A stretch of DNA of 64,000 bases. Source: Paraphysomonas bandaiensis (Eukaryota; Chrysophyceae). How positions within the stretch are numbered: position 1 is the stretch's first letter; every line of letters starts with the position of its first letter. Position numbers and translations under genes: made by a program. The stretch lies in NCBI GenBank assembly GCA_965644295.1, contig CBFFRP010000295.1, positions 143,858-207,857 of the forward strand, in the 5' to 3' direction. The notes beneath the pieces are model-generated. The model searched no databases and had not been told where the DNA came from. It was given only the letters and a program-made list of their open reading frames with translations. This document shows, piece after piece, positions 11,355 to 24,749 of this stretch.

Positions 11355-14314
11355 ATGCATTCAGGTAGATTCTCTCCTATTAATAGCCCATCTCGCAGTA
11401 GGAGAGATGTGTCAGACTATGAGGATGATCTCCAATACAGTGATGATGATACATATGATGACTGTGAGAGTCGCCCATCTCAACCCCCCCCTTCATATAG
11501 AGACGAAGAATCTATTCGTTCGCGCTCATCACATACAAGTGAAGCATATTCTAATTTAATGAATTTTCTCGATGCAGCATCCACTTCGCATCATTCACCG
11601 ACAAAGCCGATCCACTCAAGACATAATAATAATGATGACGACGACATGTCATCTATCAGTCATTCCATGTCATCACCATTTCGATCCAATACTGCAAATC
11701 ATTCAGAATCTATTACGGGCAAGCGATTTGTATGGGATGAATTAGACGTTAACCCGAGTGCGGGTACGTCAGTTATTACGCACAGCGATGATGTCACGTT
11801 CTTCAAACCTCCATCTTACCACTCAAATCGTTCCGATGCATCAGTATCAACTTTGAAAACTAATATTGAGGAAGTAAAGCAAAAAGTAGATAGTATGAAA
11901 TCTGAACTCAAAGTGAAAAGTAAATTAGTGAAGGAGTTGCAGTCGGAACTTACAAGACTGAAAGCTGCCAAAAGTATGTAAATACCTTGTGCAGTATTGT
12001 ATCACATTTAATTTGTCTAGGTCGAAAAAAGGATAGAGCTACTAACCTTTGGGACAAAAAGCTACAGACGCTTCGGGAAGAAAATGCAAATGCCTTCAAG
12101 CGACAGAACGATTTTCTAAGCAAGGTTCTATTTCAGCATGTACCTCGATTTCTGTAAGTTGCAATTAGGTTACGGAGGATGTGAAGAAGTTGATTTCGAA
12201 GTGTGAAGTGCTGGAAGCCCGAATTGGCGAAAGTCAAAGGCTCTATGAATCTAAAGTGAAATCCGCTGAAGACGAGGCTAGTCGAAGTAAAAGGCGCGCG
12301 AGAAGGCAGCTCGAAGCAGATGAAAGACAGGTGCAAGAATATTTCCTTTATGAATACATCTATGAATATATATATACATGTTGTGACAGTATTATCTCAG
12401 GTTTTCGAAAAACTTGCTGCTAGCAAGTCACAATCCATGCAAAAAACCGCAGCTGATATGATTGGCCCACAGCTGGAAGCGTTGGTAACTTCTAACCGCG
12501 ATAAAATCACTAAACTCAAAGAGGATGGTGAAAAACGATTGATTCAGAAAACAAAAGAGCTTAGATCGGATCTGCAAGCAAAGCATGATGTCGCACTGAA
12601 GGGATTACGGGAAAGATTGGACATTGAAGATGATAGTGGCGAGAACATGAGACAGAGAAAAGTCCGGGAAGTATCAAAAAGGTATTTCATATATTGAATA
12701 TAGTGTGGAGCACTGTGTTGAACTTTATAAGTTGCTTTTTTGGAGAGGCTTTATGAAGCTATGATTGATCTGTATGACGATTTATGTGAACCCGCATCGA
12801 CTATGTAATTTGTACTGCATCCAAAGTAATGTAATTTCTACCAGACATTCAGATGAAATCGCTTCACTGCAGCAGCGATTCCAGCAAGAGAAAGCCATTG
12901 TTGACCAAAATGCAGATCGTAGACGTAGAATTAATGCTGACAGTATACTGGAACAGACAGGATTGTTCAGACAGACTGAAAAGGAAGCTATCGCCGATTT
13001 GACTTCGAAACAGCAGCGTGAATTGAATAGTCTCATTTCATCTCATATGAGGGATATGGAACGGTTAAGGGACGAGTTAGAAAGGGAATTTGAACAATGG
13101 AAAGAAAATGTGAAGCAACAGGTATTGTAAAAACCAGAGTTAGGATATGTACATATGTTGGTTATGACATAGAGAGAGTCTGCTGTGTTGTGACACTGCT
13201 GTCATATAATGCGGGAGTGTCCTGCTAATATCATGTTTATACTAACGACCTACTTTCTATCACCAGGAGGAATTCAAGGCTAATACTCATGAAAAAGAAG
13301 TTCAGACACAACTGAAGCGCGAAGCTGTTTTAGAGCTCGAGAACATTCGCACCAAGTTAAGAGAAGAGTCCGCTAAGGAGAGAGAAAAAATTAAGAAGCA
13401 AATTGATGACGAGGTGGAGGCAGCAAGGTTAAAGATCAATGAAGGCTTGGTGTCCATGCAAGAATCAAGTGCCAAGTAAGTGTATGTGCTGTGCTGCGTA
13501 TGCAAACGAGCAGTATTCATGTTGTGATGTTCACGCGTAGAGTTGTACTTATACAGCCTAATGTATATAGTTGTTGTGTAGCACAATTTATTTATTAACT
13601 AACTTACGCTGTACCAGTTCTGCCGAAATGATCGCAGATCTCGAACAAGAAGTTGGTCATTTGAAACGGCGTCTAGCATCTCAGAGGTCAACCAACTCGT
13701 ATCTGCAAGAGGAAATATCGAATGAGTCTACAACGCTCAAATTAGCTACTGTAGATGGTATTGGGTCATGTATATCTAGCACTCTACCGGAAGACGCTGA
13801 CGTCGGGGTTCCTACTGATGACGATAGTTTGTCTAGCTATAACACTACAGGACTCTTGTTGGCTGAGGAGCAACGAGATTTTGATGCTAGATTGAGACAA
13901 AAGGAAGATGAAGTGAGGTGGGAAAGAGAGAAGATGAGAAGCGAAGTGGAAAGCGAGAAGTCCCACAGAGATGAAATGAACCAGCAACAGCAGATGGAAA
14001 TTACAAATAAGAAACAAGAAATGGCGGTTAGTATTTGCTTATATTGTAGCACGTGTAAATATGGATTGCACTTTGTATTTCATACGTGAGTCGTGTGGTT
14101 AAATAGATATGCTCATACGCGGCGTAATCATTATATGTGATAGGATGAGATTCGTCGAATTGAAGACAAAATATCAACTCTGCTTAGGGCTCGGGATGCC
14201 GCTATTGGAGATATGAGGAAGGTGTTATCGGACTTGAGACATAATAATGTGACTCTTGAAGAAGCTCTAGACGAATATCGCACTAAAAAAATTGCCTCTG
14301 TGGAAGCTAAGTAG
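11355..14314 (+). CDS. Long coiled-coil protein, possibly ciliary/centrosomal
   Basis: Eight exons join in phase (11355-11973, 12021-12124, 12169-12330, 12401-12681, 12845-13121, 13267-13475, 13618-14026, 14144-14314) to about 743 residues. Residues ~1-165 are Ser/Asp/Arg-rich and disordered-looking. From ~165 to the end the chain is Lys/Glu/Arg/Gln-rich with repeated heptads, for example EEVKQKVDSMKSELK and KLREESAKEREKIKKQ, broken by an acidic Ser-rich linker near residues 555-605. Composition and layout recall distal-appendage proteins such as CEP164 or FBF1, but no diagnostic domain (WW) is visible, so I assign no name. The start is uncertain: 'tgcattcag' just after the Met looks like a splice acceptor, so an upstream exon could exist, even beyond the satellite. 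Confidence 0.75.
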
Positions 14315-14559
14315 GGCAGAAGTTGAGCGAAACGCTCTCACTGTTGTATTCATTTATAGAGTTGTAGTGTTTGGACCGATCAATACGCATAGTAATTAGA
14401 TTATAATATTATGACACTATTTGTTACGGAGATTTGAAGTAGTATTTTTTATATCGTCAAATTCTGAAGACATTACACTGGGATTTAGAAGTGACAATCC
14501 TTCGATAGCAACAATTACGTCTTCGATAACTACAGAACATGTTAGAAATATTGTCGTGA

Positions 14560-15670
14560 ATGTCTGTTATTAGCAATAGGCGTGTAAGAGTAAGAACTAA
14601 ATTAGCAAAACAATTTAACTAACTAGTGCTAAACTCTGATATCCTACTATTTGGAGCTATGAAAGTTGCTTGTGCGTCACAGCTACAAGCACCAAGGTGT
14701 CTTAGGTAAACAGCCCTGATGCTTGACTTCAGTGGGCATATATATGTATTGAAAGTCTTATTATTAGCAATAGGCGTTAAGAATCAGCACCAGTTTAGTA
14801 GGTAGAAGAAAACTAGTCAAGCTAGGTAGACGTTTACCTGTAACTAGCTAGTGCAAACTCTATTATCCTACTACTTAACGCTACGGAGACTACTTGTGCG
14901 TCGCAACTACCTCCGCTCTATCGCTCAAAGCAAACACCGCGAGCAAGCAGAATGTGGATATACCTGACATCTGCTAACTTCAGGTGAAAATCCCGAATGC
15001 TTGACTTCAGGAGGCAGCCCAATACCCCGGTTACCCTTCAGGTGAGCCCTGTCCCGGATGCCTGTTTATTCGTCAAGGCCCAAAGACGTCTACACAAGTG
15101 ACACTTATTGGTGTCCCTTGTACCACTCATTCGGCTATGATTGGGCAGCAGAATAATATCTGCTGCCTATATACTATATATGCGGCTCACGTTAGCTTCT
15201 CGGAGAAATATCTTTGGTACTTCTCCCGAGAACATACATCACGAAAAGGTGCGAGTTCGACTTTGTTGAGGGCTTTAGTAGGCAGCCCAACAATACCCCG
15301 GATGCCCTTGAGGTGGCCCATTCCCGGAAGCCTGTTTATTCGTCAAGGCCCAAAAAGACGTCTACTACACAAGCATTTGGCTATATATACGGCTTACGTT
15401 CGTTTCCCGGAGAAAGATATATATAAAAGTTTTCGTTTTAGCAATAGTAGGCGTCGAGAATCAGAATCAGATTAGTAGCTAGATGAAAACTAGTCAAGCT
15501 AGAAATAGACTTCTACTTCTTCTTGTAACTATTTAGTACAAATTCTCATATCCTACTATATAACGCAGCGAAAGCTGCTTGTGCGTCGCCGCAAGCACCA
15601 AGTTTCCCGAGAAATGTCTCCGGCACTTATCCCCCAGAATATCACGAAAAGATGTGAGTTCGACATAGTG
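14560..15670. repeat. Tandem cluster of family A repeats
   Basis: Three copies lie head to tail: a diverged partial copy (14560-14745), a fuller one (about 14750-15280) and a shorter one (about 15290-15670). Each has 'gcaataggcgt' near its start or inside, and the last two end in 'cgaaaaggtgcgagttcgac' or a close variant. The phrase 'ggcagcccaata' recurs. This is the densest concentration of the family in the window. Confidence 0.65.
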
Positions 15671-16319
15671 AAGAGATATTAGATATATGTTACCATTCAC
15701 TTATATAATAGCTTATATAGTTTTAAGTCAGTAACTGGATTTACTTTCTTTGTAACTATATTTACTCGTTACATCTGTGAGTTGATTTTTTCACCTTTTG
15801 TACACTATTATCTCACTTCAATTACACAATCTATGTATGCATCCGTCGCTTCATACTGCAGAGCTCAATACAGTATTATTTTGAATGTGTTTCTTGCAAG
15901 TATTAAGTACCTACAGGCTCTACTTCTAATTATATAAATTTTGTTCTGTTTGTTATGCATTTGTGAATAACATATCTACATAACTACGTAACATGCGTCA
16001 TCTAAAAATGATCGCTATCGTATACGATATATCGGTAGATCTAGTGCCTACCGCCGGAATTCAATGTTGCGTCATTATTTATACTTTTAAGAGCTAATTC
16101 ATATTAGATCCCATCAATATTCAATGTATTACTATATCATTTTCATTTAAATTAGCATGCCGTTCTCTCTAATACTCCTTTAGATGGATAATATCAATAA
16201 CTATACATCCTCCTATGTTGTACTCCTAGTACAAGAAAGCAAAATAAATTGTTCAAATCAATGCCTTTTCTACATCCAAATAAACCATTTCATCGCTAAT
16301 ACACCAGTAAATAACTTGT
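15671..16319. other. Intergenic, nothing recognised
   Basis: AT-rich spacer between the repeat cluster and the 3' end of the minus-strand MFS gene. It must contain that gene's 3' untranslated region. No repeats or coding signal seen. Confidence 0.4.
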
Positions 16320-18258
16320 TTAATGCAAAGATACACCAGAACTCCGTTTGTTTGGCGCCATAGAGTTGTAATCCTGATGAGTAATGTTGGTATATATCGG
16401 CGAATTTTCTTCCGTATCTCTTGCCGAAGTACTAACAGTAGAATATCCCTTACTAGATTTCTGGTCATGCGAATATCTTTGTACAGGTGCGTCGATCACG
16501 CATATATAATGTGCATATATGTAACATGCGATCATGACCAGTGTAATGCTAATAATAGCCGTTGTGAAGGCCTGTGGACCGTACGTCTCCATGGCATTGC
16601 CCACAATCATTGGGATGAAAGATTCGCCTATTGTACCCGAAATAATAAAAACTGTGGTGCAAGAAGTGTCCCTGTGATAGAAAATATTAGTCCGAGTTGT
16701 TCTCTGACAGTCTGTCAATTACGAGGAAATACAATTACTACTTAATCATGCGCCGTTTACGGATGAAACACAGTACTTACATGGTATACCCATAATCAAA
16801 AGCTAGCCCCATCACAAGGGGAAATATACAGCTATTTCCATATCCAATCATACCAGTAGCAATACTCAACGGGTGGTACTCGTCCTTGTCAACATATGCA
16901 AGAACAAGTACCCCTAAACCAACACATACAAGCTGAAATCGTAACATCGTGGACGTAGAGAGAAATATGGTGGCTGGAACACTAAGGGCACTTCCAAGGG
17001 TCATATACTGATAGTATACAGACGTTAAGTAAGCTGCGTCCGATTGTGAGGTGGTGACACCATCTAATAACGCATAGCTTGTAATCCAGCCACTGTATGC
17101 ATGAAAGAGCCCGTAATGCAACAACACAAATACACTCATGCTTACACGGAATAGCCACGGAACAATTTCAATATTTGAAACAGCTATTAATTCTATCTTG
17201 TCCTGCATGGAAGGAGTTGCAAATGTCAATGTCCGTCCGCGTCCTTCTGGGGCCACAGAGTCGGACGTATTGGATGACACAGTATCTCCAGTGGTCGCAG
17301 TTAGCGAGGTGTCAAGTGCAATGTCCAGTAGCTCCACCACTTCATCGTTGGTAAGAGTTCCAGACCGTTGACGATGTAATACATTTGTCAAAGACTGGTC
17401 CATTGCTTTAATATCATCAGCAACATACGGATCTTCGTCTAATAGAGAGTGGTGTGTAAGCGAGCAGATATCCTCAGCCTCTTCGCGTACCTCCAGTATA
17501 TGTGTTAATTCATGTGTACATGGAGAGTCAGAATGGTCACATTCCCCTTCATGAAGGAATTTATGAGATCGGTAACTAAGGAGATTGTCTAACCCAAGTC
17601 CAATCAAGGAGCAAAAACAGAGCAGCCCAGCAAGTAGAAATGCAACTTTGTAGCCATACGTACTGACCAGAAATGGCCCAATTACACCACCGATCCCAAT
17701 AGCAGTTGGCTTAATTTGCATCCAAGGCTAAAAAGACAGTAAATTAAAATCACGGTTAGAGTAGCAGCACAGCAATATCTATGTATACATATAGCAGATG
17801 CACTGTTTGGAGAGGCATTCATAACTTACCTGGACACGCTGACTCCAGTTCTCCAGCAAAGATAGTGTGGCATACGTATGCACACCTCCAAACCCACATC
17901 CTTGTCCAAACGCAAGCAACATAATGAACCCGAAATCAGTAGTGGTGGATACGAGCATAGTGGAGACCCCAGACACAAGTATAGATATACACACTAGCAC
18001 ATGTTTCGGTATGGCACTGTGGACATACGTAAGATAGGCTGCAGAAGCCAGTGTCCCTGCCATATATCCGGCTCCTCGACAGGAGAAAATACCCCCAAAA
18101 TCCGTCGAAGAAACATGAGTAACAGCAGCGAGTTGAGGGATAGCTGCACCGACAATACCTGTACACGCTCCTCGGCCTATACAAGCTCCGTACACCACTA
18201 GACTCGCACATATGCGAGGGATGTCCTCTCGGGTTAAGGAGAATCCAGGGGATGGCAT
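16320..18258 (-). CDS. Major facilitator superfamily transporter, MFSD4-like
   Basis: Three exons (18258-17830, 17727-16781, 16671-16320) join in phase to about 575 residues. Hydrophobic segments alternate with short loops in the twelve-helix MFS pattern: six in the N-half, six in the C-half, and a long hydrophilic loop between them. That loop (about residues 200-325) is acidic with His/Ser stretches. The N-half carries an RGAGYMAGTLAS segment resembling the RG-GY motif of the MFSD4/sodium-dependent glucose transporter group. The likely role is solute transport at the plasma membrane or an organelle; the substrate cannot be read from the sequence. The C-terminal ~60 residues are cytosolic-looking and rich in Ser/Tyr. 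It is divergent from the ABCG gene, sharing a 640-bp upstream region. Confidence 0.85.
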
Positions 18259-18898
18259 GTTAGCTTATGGGAGATAGTGAATTAAATGCTAGAGTTTCAT
18301 ATGCATGTTATGGAACAACACCGCCTACAGTACGGTATACCTGGTATATGTACTGCTCTACTACGCATCAGATACTGCTGAGGTGTACGGAGTGGCACGT
18401 GTATCTCTTGTACGAAGAAGTAGAGTAGTGTACATTGTTATCAGAAAAGAGACACTCGTTTTTTTGTCCTTCACATATTAAAATCCAGAGTTTTGATTTG
18501 AGATTATCTTCGGTTTTGTGAATACTTGATAAATATGACAAACTTAACTTGCTTGTCACTCATGGACGGAGTACCAACTAGTATACCAATAACTTGTACG
18601 TCTATGAAAATATATGCTTATGATTGGTGGATCCATGACTGGTGTATGGAGGGAGATATCATGTACTGCATACTGTGCTGTATATGTCCAGGTGACTTGT
18701 GGATTGTGGATAGATATGTGTATATGTGTATGTATATACTGGCTGTATGTGTAGGGTGTCACTGCCTGTGTATCTGACACGTGAGAATGTAGAATAAATA
18801 GCATGCACACAACACATTGGCATGATTCAATCAATATGATAATGTTCAAGGAGTACACTCACATCTCTCTCTGTCCATAAGATCGAATTTGAATTGAA
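18259..18898. promoter_or_regulatory. Shared upstream region of MFS and ABCG genes
   Basis: This 640-bp interval lies between the start codons of two divergently transcribed transporter genes and is the only place their promoters can be, apart from introns. No specific binding motif is claimed. Short open frames on both strands lack family resemblance. Confidence 0.4.
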
Positions 18899-21800
18899 AT
18901 GAACGAAAATATTACTGTTACAGTGACTAATTTAGAGTACAGTCCAAGCGTGTACATACCCACTCTATCTGACTTTATTCAGTCATTCAAAGTCTCTGTA
19001 AGTGTAAATTAGAAGAAACTCATGATAGTGTGTAACGAGTAGATGTATTTTAGGAGCAAAATGTATCTAAAGAGCTGCATAACGTATCCTTTACGGCACT
19101 ACCCTCCCAATTAACGCTTATCATGTCTTCTAGTGTGATAGAGAGAAGGTATATGTGTAACTTTCTGCGTTAACCGTTCTTTACGATTTTGAATAGTTCT
19201 TTGATGGAGCTACTGGCATGTAGACGGAGATTTGGTGTATGTGGAGGAGAAATCACATTCTCCGGAAGCAAAATTGTCAGCGATCAATATGCCAGAGCCT
19301 CATTCTTCTCTAATGTATGTTCGTTATTCAGTATTATATACCAAATTTGTGATATGTGCACTTTAATTCTAAAGAGTAGTACTGTATATCTATTCATCAG
19401 TGCATTGTATATCTATATAGAAAAGTTCTTTTGCTAACGGCTATATATGAAGGCTTCCCCACACCTCTATACCTGTGGCCTCACGTACGCCGAAACACTC
19501 GAGTATGCCTCCCGTCTTCGTAACCTTGATTCATCCAGTAAAACCCCATACACCACCCAAGTGGCCTTTCTTTTGTCTATCATGAACCTTGAAGATTACT
19601 CAGATACCATTATTAGTGAGCGACCTTCAATGAGGGGACCATTAGGTGGGGCATTGAGGCGACTGATGATTGCTGTGTCGATCGCACACTTGGCCCCGGT
19701 GATGTTATTGGAAGATCCAATCAGTGATATAGATACATGTGAAGGAGAAATCATTATGGGATGCTTGAGAAAACTCGCTCATCGGGGTCACACAGTCGTT
19801 TGTACAGCACATAAACCCACCACCAAGACGATTAACCAAGCCCATAATTTAGTAGTGTTGGCATCAGGGTATACAATATATGCTGCTCCAGTCGATCGTA
19901 TAGTGCCGTATTTCACCAGCATTCACTATCAGATGAAAAATGATCGCGAGACCAACTGTGTTGTTGACTTCATATATGATATAGCATCGGGCGCAGAGAG
20001 ACAAGTCAACGCCCGCGAATCAACTCCTGTCGAAGAATTGCAAGTCCTTTTTGAATCATCTAATTACCACGATAAATTGGCACCGCTTGACGGTAAATAT
20101 GTCTTTTATATTCTACCGAAGCGCAAATCGGGTTGTTTTACCAAGCCAGATAGTGTTTTTACAACAAGAAAATATTTACAAACTTTATGGACTGTCACTT
20201 GCAGAGCTATATACGTAAAGATTTGTGAAAAAGAAGTCTTGATTCGTTCATTGCAGTCGTCGCTTTTATTGGGGCTAATTTTAGGGTATTTTTGTTGGGG
20301 AAAAGGACAAGACTTCGATTATTGTATGAACATGATGGACGCTGCATATCTACAAGTGATGACGATAACATCCCATTTGTGGGTTGTTCCCTCCGCCGTA
20401 TTTAGCATGCAAGTTATTAATATTCACTTAATATGCCAGAAAATACTGTTGTACCGGGATGAGCATGCCGTTAATTGCTGTCCGACGAGTATATTTTGGT
20501 TAGCTACGCTTTTATCAGAAATTCCGTTTTCGATTGCTTTTACGTTGATTATAAGCAACCTGTTTTACTTTATGGCGAAGCTGAACACTGGAATATATGA
20601 ATATCTTTATTTTGTGGCTACTATGTCTTTGACTTCAGCTATAGGTATTACGTCTGCAATACTTTTCGCTTCTGTTATACAAAGAGAGTTCATTGTTCGA
20701 GATTTTTTCATGTATTGTACCTTCATGATGACTCTCATGTCGGGTTATTTATTTAAATACGACTTGATGACAGAGAGTAGCGTGTACTTCACAAAGATCA
20801 ATCCTCTAAGGTGGACGTTCGAAGCGCTAATGTATTGGAAATATAAAACATACCCGGATGGTCTTGCTTATTTGGAACGATATTCCATAGAGAATTTCGA
20901 CCCGTATATGGTATATGTTATATTGGGAAATTTTTTGATATTTTCCACGTCCTGTATACTTGTTAGCTTGTGGTGGCGATGGCCGAACACATTACGGAGA
21001 AAAGTCTCTCCAGAAAGTGGTAGAACTAGCTCGCTACTATCCGACACCCGTTCGTCGTCGGGTGACGAATATATCACCCGTTTCCTGAGCTCCACCACCA
21101 TGCCCCCTACCATATTCCGGCGAGTCACATCTGTGTCCAGTTCCCATTCGTATGGACTCCTGACCTCTGTAGGAGTCGCGAATGTTGAGGAGAAAGCAAG
21201 TTTGAGAGCTGGTCCTACTGTTGTATTTCAGGATATATGTTGTGTTATCAAAGGGCGCAAAGATTCAGGAGAAAATATATTACACGCCATGTCTGGAAAG
21301 TGTGATTGGGGTCGTCTGACTGTTATTATGGGCGCAGAAAAATCGGGAAAGTCGTCGCTACTGCATATATTGGCTGGAGAGATGGTGTCGACTTCGAATT
21401 ATAGTGTATATGGAGATATTTTATATGACAATAAACCTATCGATCGACGTATATCAACATTCAAAAGATGCGGTTTTGTGGAATCTGAAGATATTCATTT
21501 TCGCGACTTAACTGTGGTGGAAATTATAACATATGCCCTCAGACTTAGGACTGTAGATTCCACGTACTGCTACAGTACGATTGACGTGAACAATGTAGTG
21601 TCGCATGTCATTGACTTGCTACAGCTTCACGAGTAGGTTTCGTGTATATGTTCCAGTATTAGCTGTATAATGCTGTAGAGTATGGTATATAATTTTTTTT
21701 GTCATATTATTGAGGCTTTGATATAAACCAATACTAATGCTGGTAAAATGCAGATTTAGAGATGTTAAGTCGAAACTCTTATCTATTGGGTGCGCTCGTC

Positions 21801-23861
21801 GCCTGTCGATGGCCGAAGAATTAGTCCATGAACCGTCGCTGTTCTTTTGTGATGAACCTATATCAGGTGTGTATATATATTCGTATTGATATTTGTACAA
21901 CAGTATATAAACTTGTAAGCCCAGGACTCAGCTTGAAAGCATCTACTATTATTGTGAGCAGCTTGCGCGAGTTAGTGAATCAAAACAAAACTGTAATTGT
22001 GACAGCCCATGAAGTAATCCGCCTTGTTTATAGCATGTGGTAATAGATAGTTTTATATTTGATCAATGCGTATGATGATATAACATGCATGAACAGTGTA
22101 TATATTGATCTATAATAGTAGGTACTACGTTTTGTGTGTTGTAGTAGTTTACAGCTTCTCTGAATGTACTAATTATTTCTTCTACAGCCTCCGGACAGTT
22201 TTCTGGATGTCGTTGACACTCTAATACTCTTGTCGAAAGGCTATATGATATATAACGGTCCGGCTAGTGAGGCGACTGAGTTTTTTACGCAGTCTCCAGA
22301 ACTTAATCTGAGTAAACATGGCGGGTGTTATAAGAGTAGGATAGATTTCTTAGCCGATATTTCTGCTTGTTGTGTTACAACGACCAAGGTAATGGCTGGT
22401 GATACGAAGTAATGAGCTATGAGACATACGGTGCTATGTACGATGTGACACATATGTGAAGTATTGCGAGTAATTACGATCTTGTTTATACGATATACTT
22501 CTGTATTGATTTCGCTTTTAGACGTATTATTTATTATTTCATCTTATAGGCGTACTGATTAATATTCTCTTTCAGGACACAAAACTGGACGCGAAATCGC
22601 TATGTACCTACTATCATGATCACCATCGATCCACCAGTTGTGGTAAGAGTGGTGAGGACATGACCGGAAAACCTATCACAGGATTGCCACTTATCGATAT
22701 CATACGCAGTGATATATGTGCATTCCGCTTATCGCATCAGTTTAGGCGAGCTCAGATATTGCTCAGTCGTGCTTGGTTTACCCTATTCCGACGCGAAAAA
22801 ATGGTAGTCGGGACGTGTTTAAGCATAGTTTACCTGGGCTCTGTTTTTGGATACATGTTAGGTGAAGCCACGAATGAAGGAATAGAAGTCGCTAGTGTAT
22901 TTGGCATGGGAAACATGTGCACCTTATTGAGTAATATTCAATTTGTATATTTTCTTTTCAACAACAATCAGGTGTGCACACTTATCGAATAGTGAAGATC
23001 TTCCCGTGTTTATTATGTTGAAAGTTTCCTGTGTGTTTGTCTTTTCATATTGGATAAGTCGTTTATTACACTAGGTGTTTTTGAGAGAACATTCTAAGGG
23101 GCTTTATTCGTGTGGGTTGCATTGGGTAGTAAATGATATCCCTCTGTTATTTCTTCGTTCTATCCAAGCCATTGCGTATGCGGTTATCATTCACGAGATT
23201 TTAGTACTACGAGGGGGAGGTGAGTGCACTGGTTAAATATGTACAGATGTATTTTCACCTTATGCGAATCTTTATGTCAACGTATTATAGTGGATATGTA
23301 GATTTAGCTTGATGATGTGGTGGTTTTGTTTGTATCCTCGATATCGTATCCTCAACATTTTATGTGCCGACAGATGCGGAGTATTTCTTTTATCTTGTGA
23401 ACTGGATCATGTTTGTTGTGGGAACTCAGCTGATAGAAACAGTTGTGTACATCCTACCGGACGTACGCACAGCATATCGAATTGTCCCTGCGTTAGCATT
23501 TTTTTTATTTTATTTCTCGGGGATCATAGTAAAACCTGACATGCTGCCTCGGTGGTTGGCTCCATGGCTTCCAAGCGTTTCAGTTATCCGGTGGCTAACG
23601 CAGGCACTCTTAATTAATGAGTATCAGTACAATCGGGAAGCTTTTCCAGAGTTTGGTCCATACCATTGGTCGTCATATGACTTCTCTATGAGCGTTTTTG
23701 GATGGGGTGGCAAGACGAAGTGGTATTGTTTGCGCGTTCTCGTCCTAAACATTATTATTTACAGAGTTGTATACCTCATTGTCTCATTGTACCATGTTGT
23801 TCAGCAGAAGGGACTTCGAAGTAAAGTGATCAAGAAAATTGATGAAGAAAGAATATTCTAA
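18899..23861 (+). CDS. Full-length ABCG/PDR-type ABC transporter with degenerate NBD1
   Basis: Ten exons (18899-18997, 19054-19148, 19197-19314, 19453-21632, 21754-21866, 21925-22025, 22188-22388, 22576-22971, 23075-23219, 23374-23861) give about 1311 residues in the order NBD1-TMD1-NBD2-TMD2, normal for pleiotropic-drug-resistance exporters. NBD2 has Walker A GAEKSGKSS (731-739) and Walker B LFFCDEP (860-866), but its signature region reads LLSIGCARR (839-847). In NBD1 the Walker A position is MSSSVIERSS (57-66), without the Gly/Lys, the signature is LGGALRR (168-174), and Walker B reads VMLLEDP (187-193), with Asp-Glu inverted. A His after each Walker B is kept (TAHK, TAHE). TMDs follow at about residues 350-560 and 1050-1280. 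Exon 6's donor (GTTTAT) is weak. It probably exports lipids or hydrophobic compounds. Confidence 0.88.
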
Positions 23862-24749
23862 ACTGAAAAAATAGTAGTAATGTGGTACCGTGTATTTACC
23901 ACTACGAATGTGATAATATGTCATCGTTGATATACGGCAGGCATACTTAATATTCGATGTTATCTTCTTATATGTGTAGCAATACAGGTCCTGGTATTAA
24001 TATTGGGCCTTCCATAGGCTATATAGACTCCGAAGAAATAATGGTAGTAATGGGTATTATCTTACTACGCAAAGCCATAAGCAGCAACATATCAATGGAG
24101 AGCATCACATCATGAAATTATGACTCTCGAACATGGTATTTAAACTTTTGATCTCCGTAAGAATATTTTTTTATTAGATCTCCGTACTAAGTACATTAGA
24201 GAAAGTTATGGAAATAAGAAATACATGAAACAGGAAGTACATGTGCATACAAGTTAATAACTTGAAGTTATTATATTTAGCATAGACAAAGGGCTACCGC
24301 ATTATGTATACTGTTCAGATATTATTGCATTGCACTCAACTATCTATCCCATATATTTCTTCATATGAAGATACAAGATATAAATGAAGTTGAAATATTA
24401 TATTTATATAAAGTAGATATAGCAGCTTCTCAAGTGAGAAGACATGAAACGACTATGGATGCTTGAGCATTGAGCATCGCCCTCATGACTAAAATTGCTG
24501 ATCTTGTCATTCCTGTCCATGTGCACAGGTGATGTAGGGTAGGAAATAGCCTTCTTACAGCACTCAGCACTTAATTTTATTCTTCAACTCCTACAATCCT
24601 AAACTCTCCGCTCTCGTTTCATCTCATACCACAACTTACACTACTTCTTCCTTATTCTTGTGCTATAATAACATCCTAAATCACTCATACTTGTCATATA
24701 CCCAATTTTGCTGTACATAGCATATAATAATCATACTTTCCCATCAAAG
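23862..24749. other. Tail-to-tail intergenic spacer
   Basis: AT-rich spacer between the ends of the ABCG gene and the unknown minus-strand gene. It holds both 3' untranslated regions. Nothing else recognised. Confidence 0.4.

Noticed and set aside
11355-14314. Naming the coiled-coil gene CEP164 or FBF1
   Set aside because: Coiled-coil resemblance is compositional; no WW or other diagnostic domain is visible.
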